A stretch of DNA of 64,000 nucleotides. Origin: Myroides phaeus (GTDB lineage Bacteria > Bacteroidota > Bacteroidia > Flavobacteriales > Flavobacteriaceae). The notes under the pieces were generated by a model. That model was given only the letters and a program-made list of their open reading frames with translations. It had not been told where the DNA came from and made no database searches. Of this stretch, positions 16,917 through 24,697 are shown piece after piece; position 1 is the first letter of the stretch; each line of letters opens with the position of its first letter. A program made the translations under genes and the position numbers. The DNA is taken from the NCBI RefSeq assembly GCF_009799805.1, contig NZ_CP047050.1:1316001-1380000 (forward strand), read 5' to 3'.

Positions 16917-17831
16917 TTATCGTCTTATCGTTCGTTTTTTCTTTTTAGTGATATCAGGAGCATAGTCCTCATAGTAATTGCCGTAGGAGTTTAGAAAACT
17001 AAACAGACTTGCTGTGTTTGTATTCCAATTCTCAAATGAAATTTGTTTGTCTTGGTCTTTGAATAGAACAGTGTGAAATAAGTCATCACTACGTTTGGGA
17101 GTGTTATTTTCAAACAGTTCATTTAGTTTTAGATTACGGTCAACTTCACTTGCCTTTAAGTTTGTATTAGTTGGTAAGTGAATAAACCGATACCCTTGAA
17201 TATTACCTTGTTTGTTTACGCTCGGTTTTACTTCTATTTGATGTATTTGCATCATATCGATATACTGCTGTAAATTTTTAGGGTGCTCTTTTAAAACAAG
17301 ATAATGTGCTTTTTTAATCTCTTGGGCTACTTGCTTCTGATTAGCTTTTACTTGTTCTTTTTTGTTTTCATTTTCCTGTCGTATAGAAATCCAACCGTAC
17401 TTTAAAGCTATTTCATGAGCGATGCGTTGTGCTTGAAATCCGATGTAGTTATCCTTTAATGCTTTTGTGTTTTCATCAATGCGGTTAGCCAATATGTGAA
17501 TGTGCTTGTGTTCTTTTTCAGTATGAACAAAAGCGATGTATTGCGCATTTTTGGGATCTAACTTTAAACCAACTAAAAAATCATGGACAAGATTGTTTAA
17601 ATCTTGATCTGTCATCTTTTTACTATCTTCAATAGTAGGTGAGATAACAACGGAGATTGTATTGTTTTTACAGCGTAAGTTTTGATTTTGTAGTATCTGC
17701 ATAGTTAGAAACATATCTTTCGGAGTTTCCCCCGAAAGATTGTTTCTAACAAGTTCATAACCTTTGTTTGGATTAATCACATAATTAAAAAGAGCTGTTC
17801 CTCCAATACATGTTTTTGCTTTAGCTATCAT
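16917..17831 (-). CDS. Relaxase/mobilization nuclease (MobB/BmgA-like)
   Basis: 304 residues. The relaxase signature is clear: His103 and HKHIHILANR (His108, His110, His112), the metal-binding histidine cluster of MOB relaxases. The catalytic tyrosine is probably in the first 30 residues (Tyr17 in ALFNYVINP or Tyr25 in GYELVRNN). TISVVISPTIEDSKKM and IGFQAQRIAHEIALKYGW are further family hallmarks. It would nick oriT and lead the transferred strand. It follows the MobC gene by one base and precedes the coiled-coil gene by two, so the three form an operon. Confidence 0.9.
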   Translation of the reverse strand: MIAKAKTCIGGTALFNYVINPNKGYELVRNNLSGETPKDMFLTMQILQNQNLRCKNNTISVVISPTIEDSKKMTDQDLNNLVHDFLVGLKLDPKNAQYIAFVHTEKEHKHIHILANRIDENTKALKDNYIGFQAQRIAHEIALKYGWISIRQENENKKEQVKANQKQVAQEIKKAHYLVLKEHPKNLQQYIDMMQIHQIEVKPSVNKQGNIQGYRFIHLPTNTNLKASEVDRNLKLNELFENNTPKRSDDLFHTVLFKDQDKQISFENWNTNTASLFSFLNSYGNYYEDYAPDITKKKKRTIRR

Positions 17832-17832
17832 A

Positions 17833-18132
17833 TTACTTTAGTTTTTGAAGGTGATCTCTAATTAAGTTTGAGGTTTCAATAGTAGCTTCTTTTACACCTG
17901 TGGTATCACCAAGTTTAAACAGGTTACCAATTCTTCTGAAGTTATCAGCAAACTTGTTTAGGAGTTTGTAAACCTCAATTTCATCTTGTGTTAGTTTGTA
18001 GCTAAGTGCGTACCCAAGTGCAGTACTACGTAGGTACTCAGAAACGCTACAACCAATTTTATCTGCTTTGTTTTTTATAAGCAGAGATTCCGTTAGAGTA
18101 ACCCTAAATTCTATCTTATGTTCTCTTTTCAT
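17833..18132 (-). CDS. mobC: MobC-type relaxosome accessory protein
   Basis: 99 residues. A ribbon-helix-helix-like N terminus (IEFRVTLTESLLIKNKADKI, GCSVSEYLRSTALG) is followed by helices ending in the usual MobC C-terminal pattern (LNKFADNFRRIGNLFKLGD). Such proteins bind oriT beside the nick and help the relaxase. It is the first gene of the mob operon and begins right next to the candidate oriT. Confidence 0.85.
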   Translation of the reverse strand: MKREHKIEFRVTLTESLLIKNKADKIGCSVSEYLRSTALGYALSYKLTQDEIEVYKLLNKFADNFRRIGNLFKLGDTTGVKEATIETSNLIRDHLQKLK

Positions 18133-18230
18133 CGTCTTACCAATTTTGCGACCTTCGGGAGAAAAACGAGTGGTCTTTGTTCTGATTCAAATTTTCAATT
18201 TGTAAGGACAAAGACACATCTCGATAATTC
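18133..18230. other. Candidate origin of transfer (oriT)
   Basis: The 98-bp space before mobC holds nested inverted repeats: GTCTTTGT (18173-18180) with ACAAAGAC (18208-18215), and inside it CAAATT-TTC-AATTTG (18188-18202). The sequence is GC-richer on its left part. Position next to MobC and relaxase and the hairpins fit an oriT; the nick site cannot be fixed by eye. It also contains the promoter for the mob operon or the end of the primase leader. Confidence 0.5.
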
Positions 18231-19139
18231 TTACGTCAACTTATCGCGGTTAATACTAAGTAAATAATCATTGAGATCTTTGTAATGTTTATATCTCACT
18301 CTCGCATCTTTTGTAGTTAATGGAAATGCAGTGAGTAATTTATCTGTTGCTTTATCGCCAGCTTTGTCATTATCCAAGCAAGCGATAATACTCTTGTACT
18401 TTGACTCAAACATTACTTTGTTATCTAAGGTTTTGTACAAATAATTGTTTGGAGGTTTAATTAGTGTATTGTCCAAAGTAGAAACCGAGTTTAAGATGAT
18501 ATAATCAAACTTGTACTCTAAGTTTGGTTTAAGAGTGAGAAATGATAAGAAATCTATAAAGGCTTCAAATATAAATACGGTAGTTGAACCATTGTCTATA
18601 TAAGAAAGCGACTTAGAACCTAAGCATATTTGGATATACTTGTTTCTGAGTTCTACCCCGCCAAGTTCATTTTGAAAACCTATTGCGTAATAGGCTTTGT
18701 CACCAATAGTATAGTGTACTTCTTTGCAGTATTTCTGAACTATTTTAAGGCATAGACCTCGCTGTTTGATATAATGTATTAGGTATTTATTTCTAAGCGG
18801 TATAATAGCCGTAATTTGATAGTCTTTTCTTTTTTCACAAGTATCTATCTTAGAAGGTAACTGGTGAAAAGAAAAAGAGTTGCTTGCTAATATCTTAAGA
18901 GCTTCTTTTACATCGCACTTGTAATACAACATTACAAAGTCTAAGACATTACCCTTATATGTATTATCTCCAAAATCATAGAAAACATTTTTAGTTACAC
19001 TTACGTGGAATGACGGTGTGTTCTCTGTTCTAAAAGGAGAGTAGTACCAAGCTTCCTTGTTATTTATTTTAGATTGTCTTATCCCTATATTATCTAAAAT
19101 AGAGATAAGAGATATATTTTTTGCTTCTTGATAGGTCAT
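18231..19139 (-). CDS. Toprim-domain primase with degenerate zinc finger
   Basis: 302 residues. Residues 1-85 resemble the DnaG CHC2 zinc-binding domain in outline (YYSPFRTENTPSFHVSVTKNVFYDFG ... GNVLDFVM) but the zinc-binding Cys/His set is missing. A Toprim domain follows, with Glu192 (VFIFEAFIDFLSFL) and Asp256-x-Asp258 (ACLDNDKAGDKA), the metal-binding residues of primases and topoisomerases. Such primases are standard on Bacteroidota mobilizable elements and prime the complementary strand after transfer or replication. The next minus-strand gene upstream encodes the helicase. Confidence 0.85.
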   Translation of the reverse strand: MTYQEAKNISLISILDNIGIRQSKINNKEAWYYSPFRTENTPSFHVSVTKNVFYDFGDNTYKGNVLDFVMLYYKCDVKEALKILASNSFSFHQLPSKIDTCEKRKDYQITAIIPLRNKYLIHYIKQRGLCLKIVQKYCKEVHYTIGDKAYYAIGFQNELGGVELRNKYIQICLGSKSLSYIDNGSTTVFIFEAFIDFLSFLTLKPNLEYKFDYIILNSVSTLDNTLIKPPNNYLYKTLDNKVMFESKYKSIIACLDNDKAGDKATDKLLTAFPLTTKDARVRYKHYKDLNDYLLSINRDKLT

Positions 19140-19331
19140 AAGTGTTTTTTTAGGTGTAAGTGGTTGATATTTAGTTTTTAATAAAATATCTATGTATCAT
19201 TTTGTTGTCATCTGCGCATCTGAGTTTGATTGTGTCTTAAAAAGAATACTGTTTTAGATGATTGCAGATGAACTATAGATGACAAGTGTTTGATACTATG
19301 AAGTATTATTAAATGAATGATACTCTATCTA

Positions 19332-20573
19332 TTACAGTAATTTCTCATCTGTCATCTGATTTAAAAGAGTGTCTTTTAAAATTCTGTAGTATTTCCCTTT
19401 GTGAATAATTCGCTTTAATGTATTGTCTTCTATTTTGATCCGCTCATAATTATTGGAATTCGCTGATCGTACTAAGGCAATATTTTCAAGTATGGTCTGT
19501 ATCTCTCGCATTGAAATATTATGCCCTCTGTTATAATAGTTTAAAAGAGCATTAATATCAGATGGAGTAGTGTCTAGTTCATCAATTTCAAATTCATTAA
19601 AAATGATATCCAGTATGTCAAGAACCTGGTTCTTGTTCTGAAGGTCTAAGTCGTGTTTAAGTTTGTGTAGAGCTTCTGTATGTATTAATTCAGGAGTAAA
19701 CCACATTCGTGTTTTCTTTTCAGTCGTGAATGGAACTCTATAGAGGTAGTTTAAAAAAATGGGAACTTCCTTAATAAGCTTAGTGTAGAACTCAGTACTT
19801 CTTTTTTTTATCACTGGAACTTTAATTACCCAAAACCTTGTTTCTTCTTTATCTATCTTTAGAAAGTTATGCTCGTGATTACTGGTCATAATTATTTTTA
19901 GAAAAGATTTCTGTTCAACCTTCTCTTGTCCTTTGTATTCAATGGATTGATACATTGCGGTTGAAATGTATTTAATCGCTTCAACGATATCTTTATTGTC
20001 AGATTTTACTTCTTCTATTAACAAGAGAAGTTTACTATCCATTTCACTATTGAACTTTTCGGTAAATGCATTGGCCTTGATAAAGACAGCATTTTTATCA
20101 AAGATTTCTTTTATCCAGTTTAGAAAGGTAGTTTTCCCTGTTTCACGATTTCTTGATACAAGTACTATGATTGGTAATATTTGCTCAGGATAGAACAATA
20201 AGATTTTAAAGTAATCTATACCAAGTAAGTATTGATTTCCAAAAATGTGTTGTAAAAAATAAAAGGTAATAGGTATCTGCTCTCTAAGTGAATTTAAAGA
20301 AAGTACAGAAGTAGTGTCTATATCATATAGAATAGGGGAGTAGGAATTAAAATAATCTCCTATAAAATGAGCATAATTAATGTGACTGGGTTCACATTTA
20401 TAACCAAAGAATTTAGGTAGTTCTTTAATCATGTCTTTTCCAAAGTCAGTGATGATTTCTGACTTTTTCCATAGTTTGCGTTCGACAATGATTTCTTTGC
20501 CGTTTACGTTCTTCTTTCTTATCGCATAGTAATCTGTTCCTATTCGAATGTATTCTGTTGCAGTTGTAGTCAT
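19332..20573 (-). CDS. Primase-associated helicase (SF3-like AAA+ ATPase)
   Basis: 413 residues from the ATG at 20573; a TTG three codons upstream is less likely. The N-terminal part is a family-specific domain. Walker A is at SRNRETGKTTFLNWI (about 140-154) and Walker B at LLLLIEEVKS (about 180-190), followed by the sensor LKIIMTSNHEHNF and an arginine motif in EETRFWVIKVP. This matches the DUF5906/primase-helicase group found on plasmids and islands. It should work with the Toprim primase in replicating the excised island. Confidence 0.8.
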   Translation of the reverse strand: MTTTATEYIRIGTDYYAIRKKNVNGKEIIVERKLWKKSEIITDFGKDMIKELPKFFGYKCEPSHINYAHFIGDYFNSYSPILYDIDTTSVLSLNSLREQIPITFYFLQHIFGNQYLLGIDYFKILLFYPEQILPIIVLVSRNRETGKTTFLNWIKEIFDKNAVFIKANAFTEKFNSEMDSKLLLLIEEVKSDNKDIVEAIKYISTAMYQSIEYKGQEKVEQKSFLKIIMTSNHEHNFLKIDKEETRFWVIKVPVIKKRSTEFYTKLIKEVPIFLNYLYRVPFTTEKKTRMWFTPELIHTEALHKLKHDLDLQNKNQVLDILDIIFNEFEIDELDTTPSDINALLNYYNRGHNISMREIQTILENIALVRSANSNNYERIKIEDNTLKRIIHKGKYYRILKDTLLNQMTDEKLL

Positions 20574-20672
20574 ATCAAACAATTTTCAGAAAGAAGTAGT
20601 TACATTTACTACTCTTTTCTTTGAGTTATAGAAATAGTTATCTAAGCATTGATAGTAGGGCTATCAATGCTT

Positions 20673-20960
20673 TTATCTTTTTAACTGTTTTGAAAATTGC
20701 GATAAAACTTCTTCGTCTGTAAAGACTCTGTACTGTTTAATCCATTCAATTATTTCAAGGCGATCAAAGAATAAGGTACCATTGGTTGGTTTGTGATGAG
20801 GAATTAAATTCTTAGAAGTTAATTTGTGAATGGTACTGTCTGAAAAACCAGTATAAGCCATTAGATCTTTAATAGTAAAGATCTCTTTCTGAAACTGATT
20901 ACCCTTGGTAATCATTAGCTTAATCTCGTTAAGCTCTTGGATAATTTTTAGCGTTGTCAT
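20673..20960 (-). CDS. Excisionase-like helix-turn-helix protein
   Basis: 95 residues. A winged HTH of the MerR/excisionase type covers about 25-80: FTIKDLMAYTGFSDSTIHKLTSKNLIPHHKP...LFFDRLEIIEWI. Short proteins of this kind in Bacteroidota islands act as excision factors or as activators of the replication genes. It is the first gene of the primase-helicase group and close to the right end of the island, so a role in excision is plausible but not shown. Confidence 0.75.
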   Translation of the reverse strand: MTTLKIIQELNEIKLMITKGNQFQKEIFTIKDLMAYTGFSDSTIHKLTSKNLIPHHKPTNGTLFFDRLEIIEWIKQYRVFTDEEVLSQFSKQLKR

Positions 20961-21051
20961 AATAAATGTTTTTTGAATTATGACGCTAAACTATTTGAAT
21001 GAAGCTATCTGAAACGGTGGTTTGTCAGTGAACTGACATTTAATTTAAGGT

Positions 21052-21873
21052 TTAGAATGTTTTTTTAGACAACTGACTTTTTACATTTTCTAAGATCTTA
21101 GCATATGTTTCTTTATGAGCGTTAGTTATTAGTTTTCTTCCCTTTTTATTTATAGAATCATAGTTAATTGCAGAGTGACTTTCTGCTGTTGCATATTGAA
21201 AGTAACGACAACTTTCTTTAAGTGTGGTTTTATGTAGAGTAAATAGCTGTACAAAAGGAATAAAGAACGATTCTAAAAACATTGCACAATGTTGGGATTG
21301 AAGTTCTAATTTGATAAAGGGTTCTATATGTCCTACATGTTTAATAATGCAGTATAGTATTGCTCTTTTAAAATCCTCCACAGTTGTATCATCATTAATA
21401 ACTTCTTTCTTTAATTGATATAAGGTTTCTTTTATGATGGTATCATGTGTAGTATTGAAAGTAAATACATTATCCTTATTGTACTTTTTTTCTTTTTCAA
21501 TAGGAGCTGTATCGATTGAAATTATCTTTTCAACAGGGAGTGATAGTAGATACTCTGTTGAGTTTTGAAATGATTTAAAAGATTGTCGGTATATTAAGTT
21601 TAGATTGCTGATTAAGAAAATGTTTTGTCCTTTGAGGAAATTAATTACTGCGGTTAATAATAGTACTGAGTAAATTAATGCACTCAAAGGTAAAAGAATA
21701 TACCACTTTGATAAGTTATAGAAATACGGCAAAAGCGCTACTGATACAATCAATGATGATATTGGTAGTAATGGTGCAATTATGTAAGTGAATTTCTTAG
21801 ACAAAGTTATTGAGCTAAACTTCTCTAACTTCTGATGAAAGAAAAAAAACGGAGTTTCAATTAAGGTATTCAT
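21052..21873 (-). CDS. Island-borne membrane protein of unknown function
   Basis: 273 residues. Two membrane helices near the N terminus (about 29-52 IIAPLLPISSLIVSVALLPYF and 57-80 ILLPLSALIYSVLLLTAVINF), then a cytoplasmic helical domain of about 190 residues without a known motif. Last gene before the right boundary. I do not recognise the family; proteins like this are frequent beside excisionase and primase genes of such islands and may concern maintenance. Confidence 0.55.
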   Translation of the reverse strand: MNTLIETPFFFFHQKLEKFSSITLSKKFTYIIAPLLPISSLIVSVALLPYFYNLSKWYILLPLSALIYSVLLLTAVINFLKGQNIFLISNLNLIYRQSFKSFQNSTEYLLSLPVEKIISIDTAPIEKEKKYNKDNVFTFNTTHDTIIKETLYQLKKEVINDDTTVEDFKRAILYCIIKHVGHIEPFIKLELQSQHCAMFLESFFIPFVQLFTLHKTTLKESCRYFQYATAESHSAINYDSINKKGRKLITNAHKETYAKILENVKSQLSKKTF

Positions 21874-22044
21874 AGTGCATTGTTATTAGTTAGGATTTGA
21901 AATATAACTAAATGCAATATAATGAAGTGTTTCAATGGCAAAGGCGAGATAGCACTTGAAGTCTCACTTTTGCTATTTTTGACTAAAAAAGAAGCTAAGT
22001 GAAACAAAATGAAAACTTTAGTATCTTTGTGGGGTAGAACAAAA

Positions 22045-22064
22045 TGTTGTACGTATGTTGTACT
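22045..22064 (+). repeat. Right integrase arm-type site (copy 2 of 2)
   Basis: TGTTGTACGTATGTTGTACT, identical to 4534-4553 and in the same orientation, about 73 bp from the 3' end of the intact tRNA that marks the right junction. Confidence 0.65.
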
Positions 22065-22137
22065 GATGAAGTGAAACGAGAAAAAAGGGCATAAAAAAAG
22101 CACCTATTTTACAATAGATGCTTCTTTGAAATTTTAG

Positions 22138-22211
22138 TGGTCCCACCTGGGCTCGAACCAGGGACTTACTGATTATGAGTCAGTTACTCTAACCAACTGA
22201 GTTATAGGACC
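22138..22211 (-). tRNA. tRNA with CAU anticodon (Met or Ile2), island attachment site
   Basis: 74 nt. Acceptor GGTCCTA / TGGGACC, discriminator A, anticodon loop CTCATAA with stem ACTGA/TCAGT, T-arm CCTGGTTCGAGCCCAGG. CCA is not encoded (ACT follows). CAU may mean elongator Met or, after lysidine modification, Ile; I cannot decide by eye. Its 3' half, 22137-22179, is attR of the island. Confidence 0.9.
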
Positions 22212-22237
22212 GCTCATATGAGCGTAAAATTTCGTGG

Positions 22238-22311
22238 TGGTCCCACCTGGGCTCGAACCAGGGACTTGCTGATTATGAGTCAGCTACTCTAACCAGCTGA
22301 GTTATAGGACC
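22238..22311 (-). tRNA. Second tRNA with CAU anticodon (Met or Ile2)
   Basis: A near copy of the previous tRNA, 26 bp away. The anticodon stem is GCTGA/TCAGC, so the outer pair changed from A-T to G-C on both sides, a compensatory change showing both are under structural selection. The 3' CCA is encoded here (22235-22237). Confidence 0.9.
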
Positions 22312-22381
22312 AGTGTCAAACATAATTTGACGAGTGCAATATTACTCCGTTTTATTGGTTTATGCAAGAGTTTTTTAGCAT

Positions 22382-22783
22382 TTATTTGATTTCTTGACAT
22401 AGTTCAATCAATACTCCGTTTGTGGTTTTAGGGTGTAAGAATGCAACTAATTTATTATCAGCACCTTTTTTAGGTTTTTCGTTTAAAACGATAAAGCCTT
22501 CATCGGAAAGTCTTTTCATTTCTGCCTCAATATCTTCAACATCAAAAGCGATGTGATGAATTCCTTCTCCTTTTTTCTCAAGAAATTTAGCAATTGGACT
22601 ATCTGGATTTGTAGCTTCTAATAACTCTATCTTGTTTGGGCCATTCATAAAAAAAGAAGTTTTTACACCTTCACTCTCTACACTCTCTTCTTTGTAAGCT
22701 GGAGCGCCAAATAGTTTTTCAAACAATGCGTTAGAAGCTTGTAAGTCTTTTACTGCAATACCAATATGTTCAATTTTTTTCAT
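22382..22783 (-). CDS. mce: Methylmalonyl-CoA epimerase
   Basis: 133 residues, the usual size of this vicinal-oxygen-chelate enzyme. Two betaalphabetabetabeta modules are seen: IEHIGIAVKDLQASNALFEKLFG (His5) and EGIHHIAFDVEDIEAEMKRL (His about 75), with the closing Glu in NGVLIELCQ. It interconverts (2R)- and (2S)-methylmalonyl-CoA, joining propionyl-CoA carboxylation to methylmalonyl-CoA mutase and succinyl-CoA. It is transcribed away from rbfA. Confidence 0.92.
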   Translation of the reverse strand: MKKIEHIGIAVKDLQASNALFEKLFGAPAYKEESVESEGVKTSFFMNGPNKIELLEATNPDSPIAKFLEKKGEGIHHIAFDVEDIEAEMKRLSDEGFIVLNEKPKKGADNKLVAFLHPKTTNGVLIELCQEIK

Positions 22784-22839
22784 TTCAGTTTTTTTGGGTT
22801 GATAAACAAAGATAAAAAACTTTGATATGCAAAAAATTG

Positions 22840-22847
22840 TATTTTTG
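22840..22847 (+). promoter_or_regulatory. -7 box of the rbfA-lolE operon
   Basis: TATTTTTG fits TAnnTTTG. It ends 4 bp before the ATG at 22852, so the expected start of transcription is at or next to the start codon, which would give a leaderless mRNA. Confidence 0.45.
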
Positions 22848-22851
22848 CACT

Positions 22852-23244
22852 ATGGAAACAAATAGACAAAAGAAGATGGGGACCTTGTTGCAAAAGGATA
22901 TCGTTGATATCTTGCAAGGAGAGGTACGTAAGAACGGATTATCAAACTTGATAATTTCGGTTTCTAAAGTTAGTATTACAACTGACTTATCAATTTCAAG
23001 AGTATACTTAAGCATCTTTCCATCAGAGAAAGGTCCTGAATTATTGAAAGCAATTCAATCAAATGCTCCGTTAATTAAACACGAATTAGCACAAAGAGTA
23101 AAACACCAATTAAGAAAAGTTCCAGATTTAGTTTTCTATATCGATGATAGTTTAGAGTATATTGACCAAATCGATAAGGCTTTAAAAGGTGAAGAAAATC
23201 CAATCGCTGACCGTGATTTATTAGTAAAAAGAAAGAAAAAGTAA
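22852..23244 (+). CDS. rbfA: Ribosome-binding factor A
   Basis: 130 residues from METNRQKKMGTLLQKDI. A single KH-like fold: helix at the start, LSNLIISVSKVSITTDLSISRVYLSIFP strands, and the helix-kink-helix region RVKHQLRKVPDLVFYIDDSLEY, which is characteristic of RbfA. It helps maturation of the 30S subunit and 16S rRNA 5' end, especially in the cold. Its stop overlaps the neighbourhood of the lolE start (one base between), so the two are translationally coupled; rbfA followed by lolE is a common order in this family. Confidence 0.93.
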   Translation: METNRQKKMGTLLQKDIVDILQGEVRKNGLSNLIISVSKVSITTDLSISRVYLSIFPSEKGPELLKAIQSNAPLIKHELAQRVKHQLRKVPDLVFYIDDSLEYIDQIDKALKGEENPIADRDLLVKRKKK

Positions 23245-23245
23245 T

Positions 23246-24457
23246 TTGAAGTTCTCTCTTTACATAGCTAAACGATATGCTTTTAGTAAAAGCAAGAGCA
23301 AAGCGATAAACGTTATTACTGCAATAGCTTCCATTGGAATTGTTGTCAGTGCTATGGCTATGTTTATTGTTTTGTCTGTGTTTAGTGGGTTAAGGAGTTT
23401 TAGTCTTTCGTTTGTTAATGATCTTGATCCAGACTTAAAAGTGTATAGCGAAAAAGGCAAAAGCTTTATAGTGGAAGACAAACAGATTTTAGACTTAGAA
23501 GATTCAGGTTATTTTAAAGGAGTTGCTAAAGTAGTAGAAGATCGCCTTTTATTTTCTTTTAAAGAAAAACAAACAGTTTCTACAATAAAAGGCGTAGATT
23601 CTGACTATTCAAATGTTAGCGATTTCGAGAGTAAAGTAGAATATGGTAATTGGCTTGAGGCAGATTCAGATGAGACTGTTGTAGGTATCGGTATTAGTGC
23701 TGTGCTATCAATGGGGCTTTTTGATACTGAAAATGCTTTTGAAGCTTTAGCAATGAAACCAGGTAAAGGGGTGATTAATAATCCAGAAGATGCGTTTATT
23801 AAAAAGACTTTAAACCCTACTGGTGTCTATATTTTACAAAATGATGACTTAGATGATAAGTATGTATTCGTTGACATTGATGTTGCGAGAGACTTATTGT
23901 TTATTCCTGCCAATGAGATTACTAATCTTGAACTTGCTATAGCAGATAATGTCTCTGAAAGCAAAGCGATAAGTAAGGTAAAAGAAGTATTGGGGGAAAA
24001 TTTTATTATCAAGAATAGAGCACAACAAAATGATGGTTTGTATCGTATGCTGAATACAGAGAACCTTGTTGTTTATCTTATTTTTGTGTTAGTAGTTATA
24101 ATGGCTCTTTTTACTTTAGTGGGAGCAATGATTATGATTATTTTAGAGAAACAATCCAATATTAAAACCTTGAACGAACTTGGTACACCACTAACTGATT
24201 TAAGAAAAATATTCTTATTTCAGGGAATGATTATTTGTGGTTTAGGAAGTTTAATAGGTGTTTTTTTAGGAGTTGTTTTTGTTTTACTTCAAGCGCATTT
24301 TCAGTTTATCTCAATTAGAGAGGGAATGGCTTATCCTGTTGAGTTCAACTTAATGAACTTAGTTTTAGTGTTTGTATCAATTATTTTCTTAGGATTGATA
24401 GCATCGCTAATAGCGTCGTCTCGTGTGAATCATAACTATTTACAAGCAAACAAATAA
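23246..24457 (+). CDS. lolE: LolC/E-type ABC transporter permease (lipoprotein release)
   Basis: 403 residues starting at TTG (reads MKFSLYIAKRYAFSKSKSKAIN, the conserved beginning of this family). One membrane helix near residues 22-48, a large periplasmic MacB-like domain (about 50-270), then three helices (about 275-305, 330-355, 370-395). This is the FtsX/LolE topology. It works with a LolD-type ATPase, not encoded here, to move lipoproteins out of the inner membrane. The rare TTG start, one base after the rbfA stop, suggests coupling. Confidence 0.88.
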   Translation: MKFSLYIAKRYAFSKSKSKAINVITAIASIGIVVSAMAMFIVLSVFSGLRSFSLSFVNDLDPDLKVYSEKGKSFIVEDKQILDLEDSGYFKGVAKVVEDRLLFSFKEKQTVSTIKGVDSDYSNVSDFESKVEYGNWLEADSDETVVGIGISAVLSMGLFDTENAFEALAMKPGKGVINNPEDAFIKKTLNPTGVYILQNDDLDDKYVFVDIDVARDLLFIPANEITNLELAIADNVSESKAISKVKEVLGENFIIKNRAQQNDGLYRMLNTENLVVYLIFVLVVIMALFTLVGAMIMIILEKQSNIKTLNELGTPLTDLRKIFLFQGMIICGLGSLIGVFLGVVFVLLQAHFQFISIREGMAYPVEFNLMNLVLVFVSIIFLGLIASLIASSRVNHNYLQANK

Positions 24458-24638
24458 TCGTTAATTTTTATCGGTTTAGATTTTCTTTGTTATTCTTTTT
24501 GCGGTGTAATTTATTCATTACTTCTGTTTTTTATTGATTTTGTAGTGTCATATTGAAATATTGTAAATATTTTAGTAATTCACAATTATAGAAATTGCGC
24601 TTAGTCGTAATGACGACTCTTATTGAATGTCGTTTTCT

Positions 24639-24646
24639 TACATTTG
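24639..24646 (+). promoter_or_regulatory. -7 box of the Sel1-HSP90 operon
   Basis: TACATTTG fits TAnnTTTG and lies 51 bp upstream of the ATG at 24698; the spacer has no other gene. A -33 element is not convincing. Confidence 0.45.
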
Positions 24647-24697
24647 TGATTATTGAGAATGATATTTAGTTTACAAAAAACAATAAAACAGACAATT

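Larger units (their letters stand above)
4375..22180. mobile_element. Mobilizable genomic island inserted in a tRNA(CAU) gene
   Basis: About 17.8 kb. The left edge is a partial copy of the 3' half of a CAU tRNA (4375-4417), matching 22137-22179 in the intact tRNA on the right at 38 of 43 positions, including a 21-bp identical core around the T-arm. A tyrosine integrase lies just inside the left edge. The 20-bp motif TGTTGTACGTATGTTGTACT occurs at 4534-4553 and 22045-22064, about 115 bp inside the left edge and about 75 bp from the intact tRNA on the right, as expected of integrase arm sites. Cargo is a phase-variable restriction system, a nuclease, RadC, regulators, a primase-helicase pair, excisionase-like protein and a Mob module. 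No type IV secretion genes are seen, so it is best called an integrative mobilizable element. Exact ends are inferred. Confidence 0.8.

Noticed and set aside
21870..22103. 77-residue open frame at the right end of the island
   Set aside because: It covers the arm-type repeat and the attachment region and has no codon or family support.
4375..22180. Calling the island a conjugative element
   Set aside because: Only Mob genes are present; no VirB4/TraG, coupling protein or pilus genes were found.
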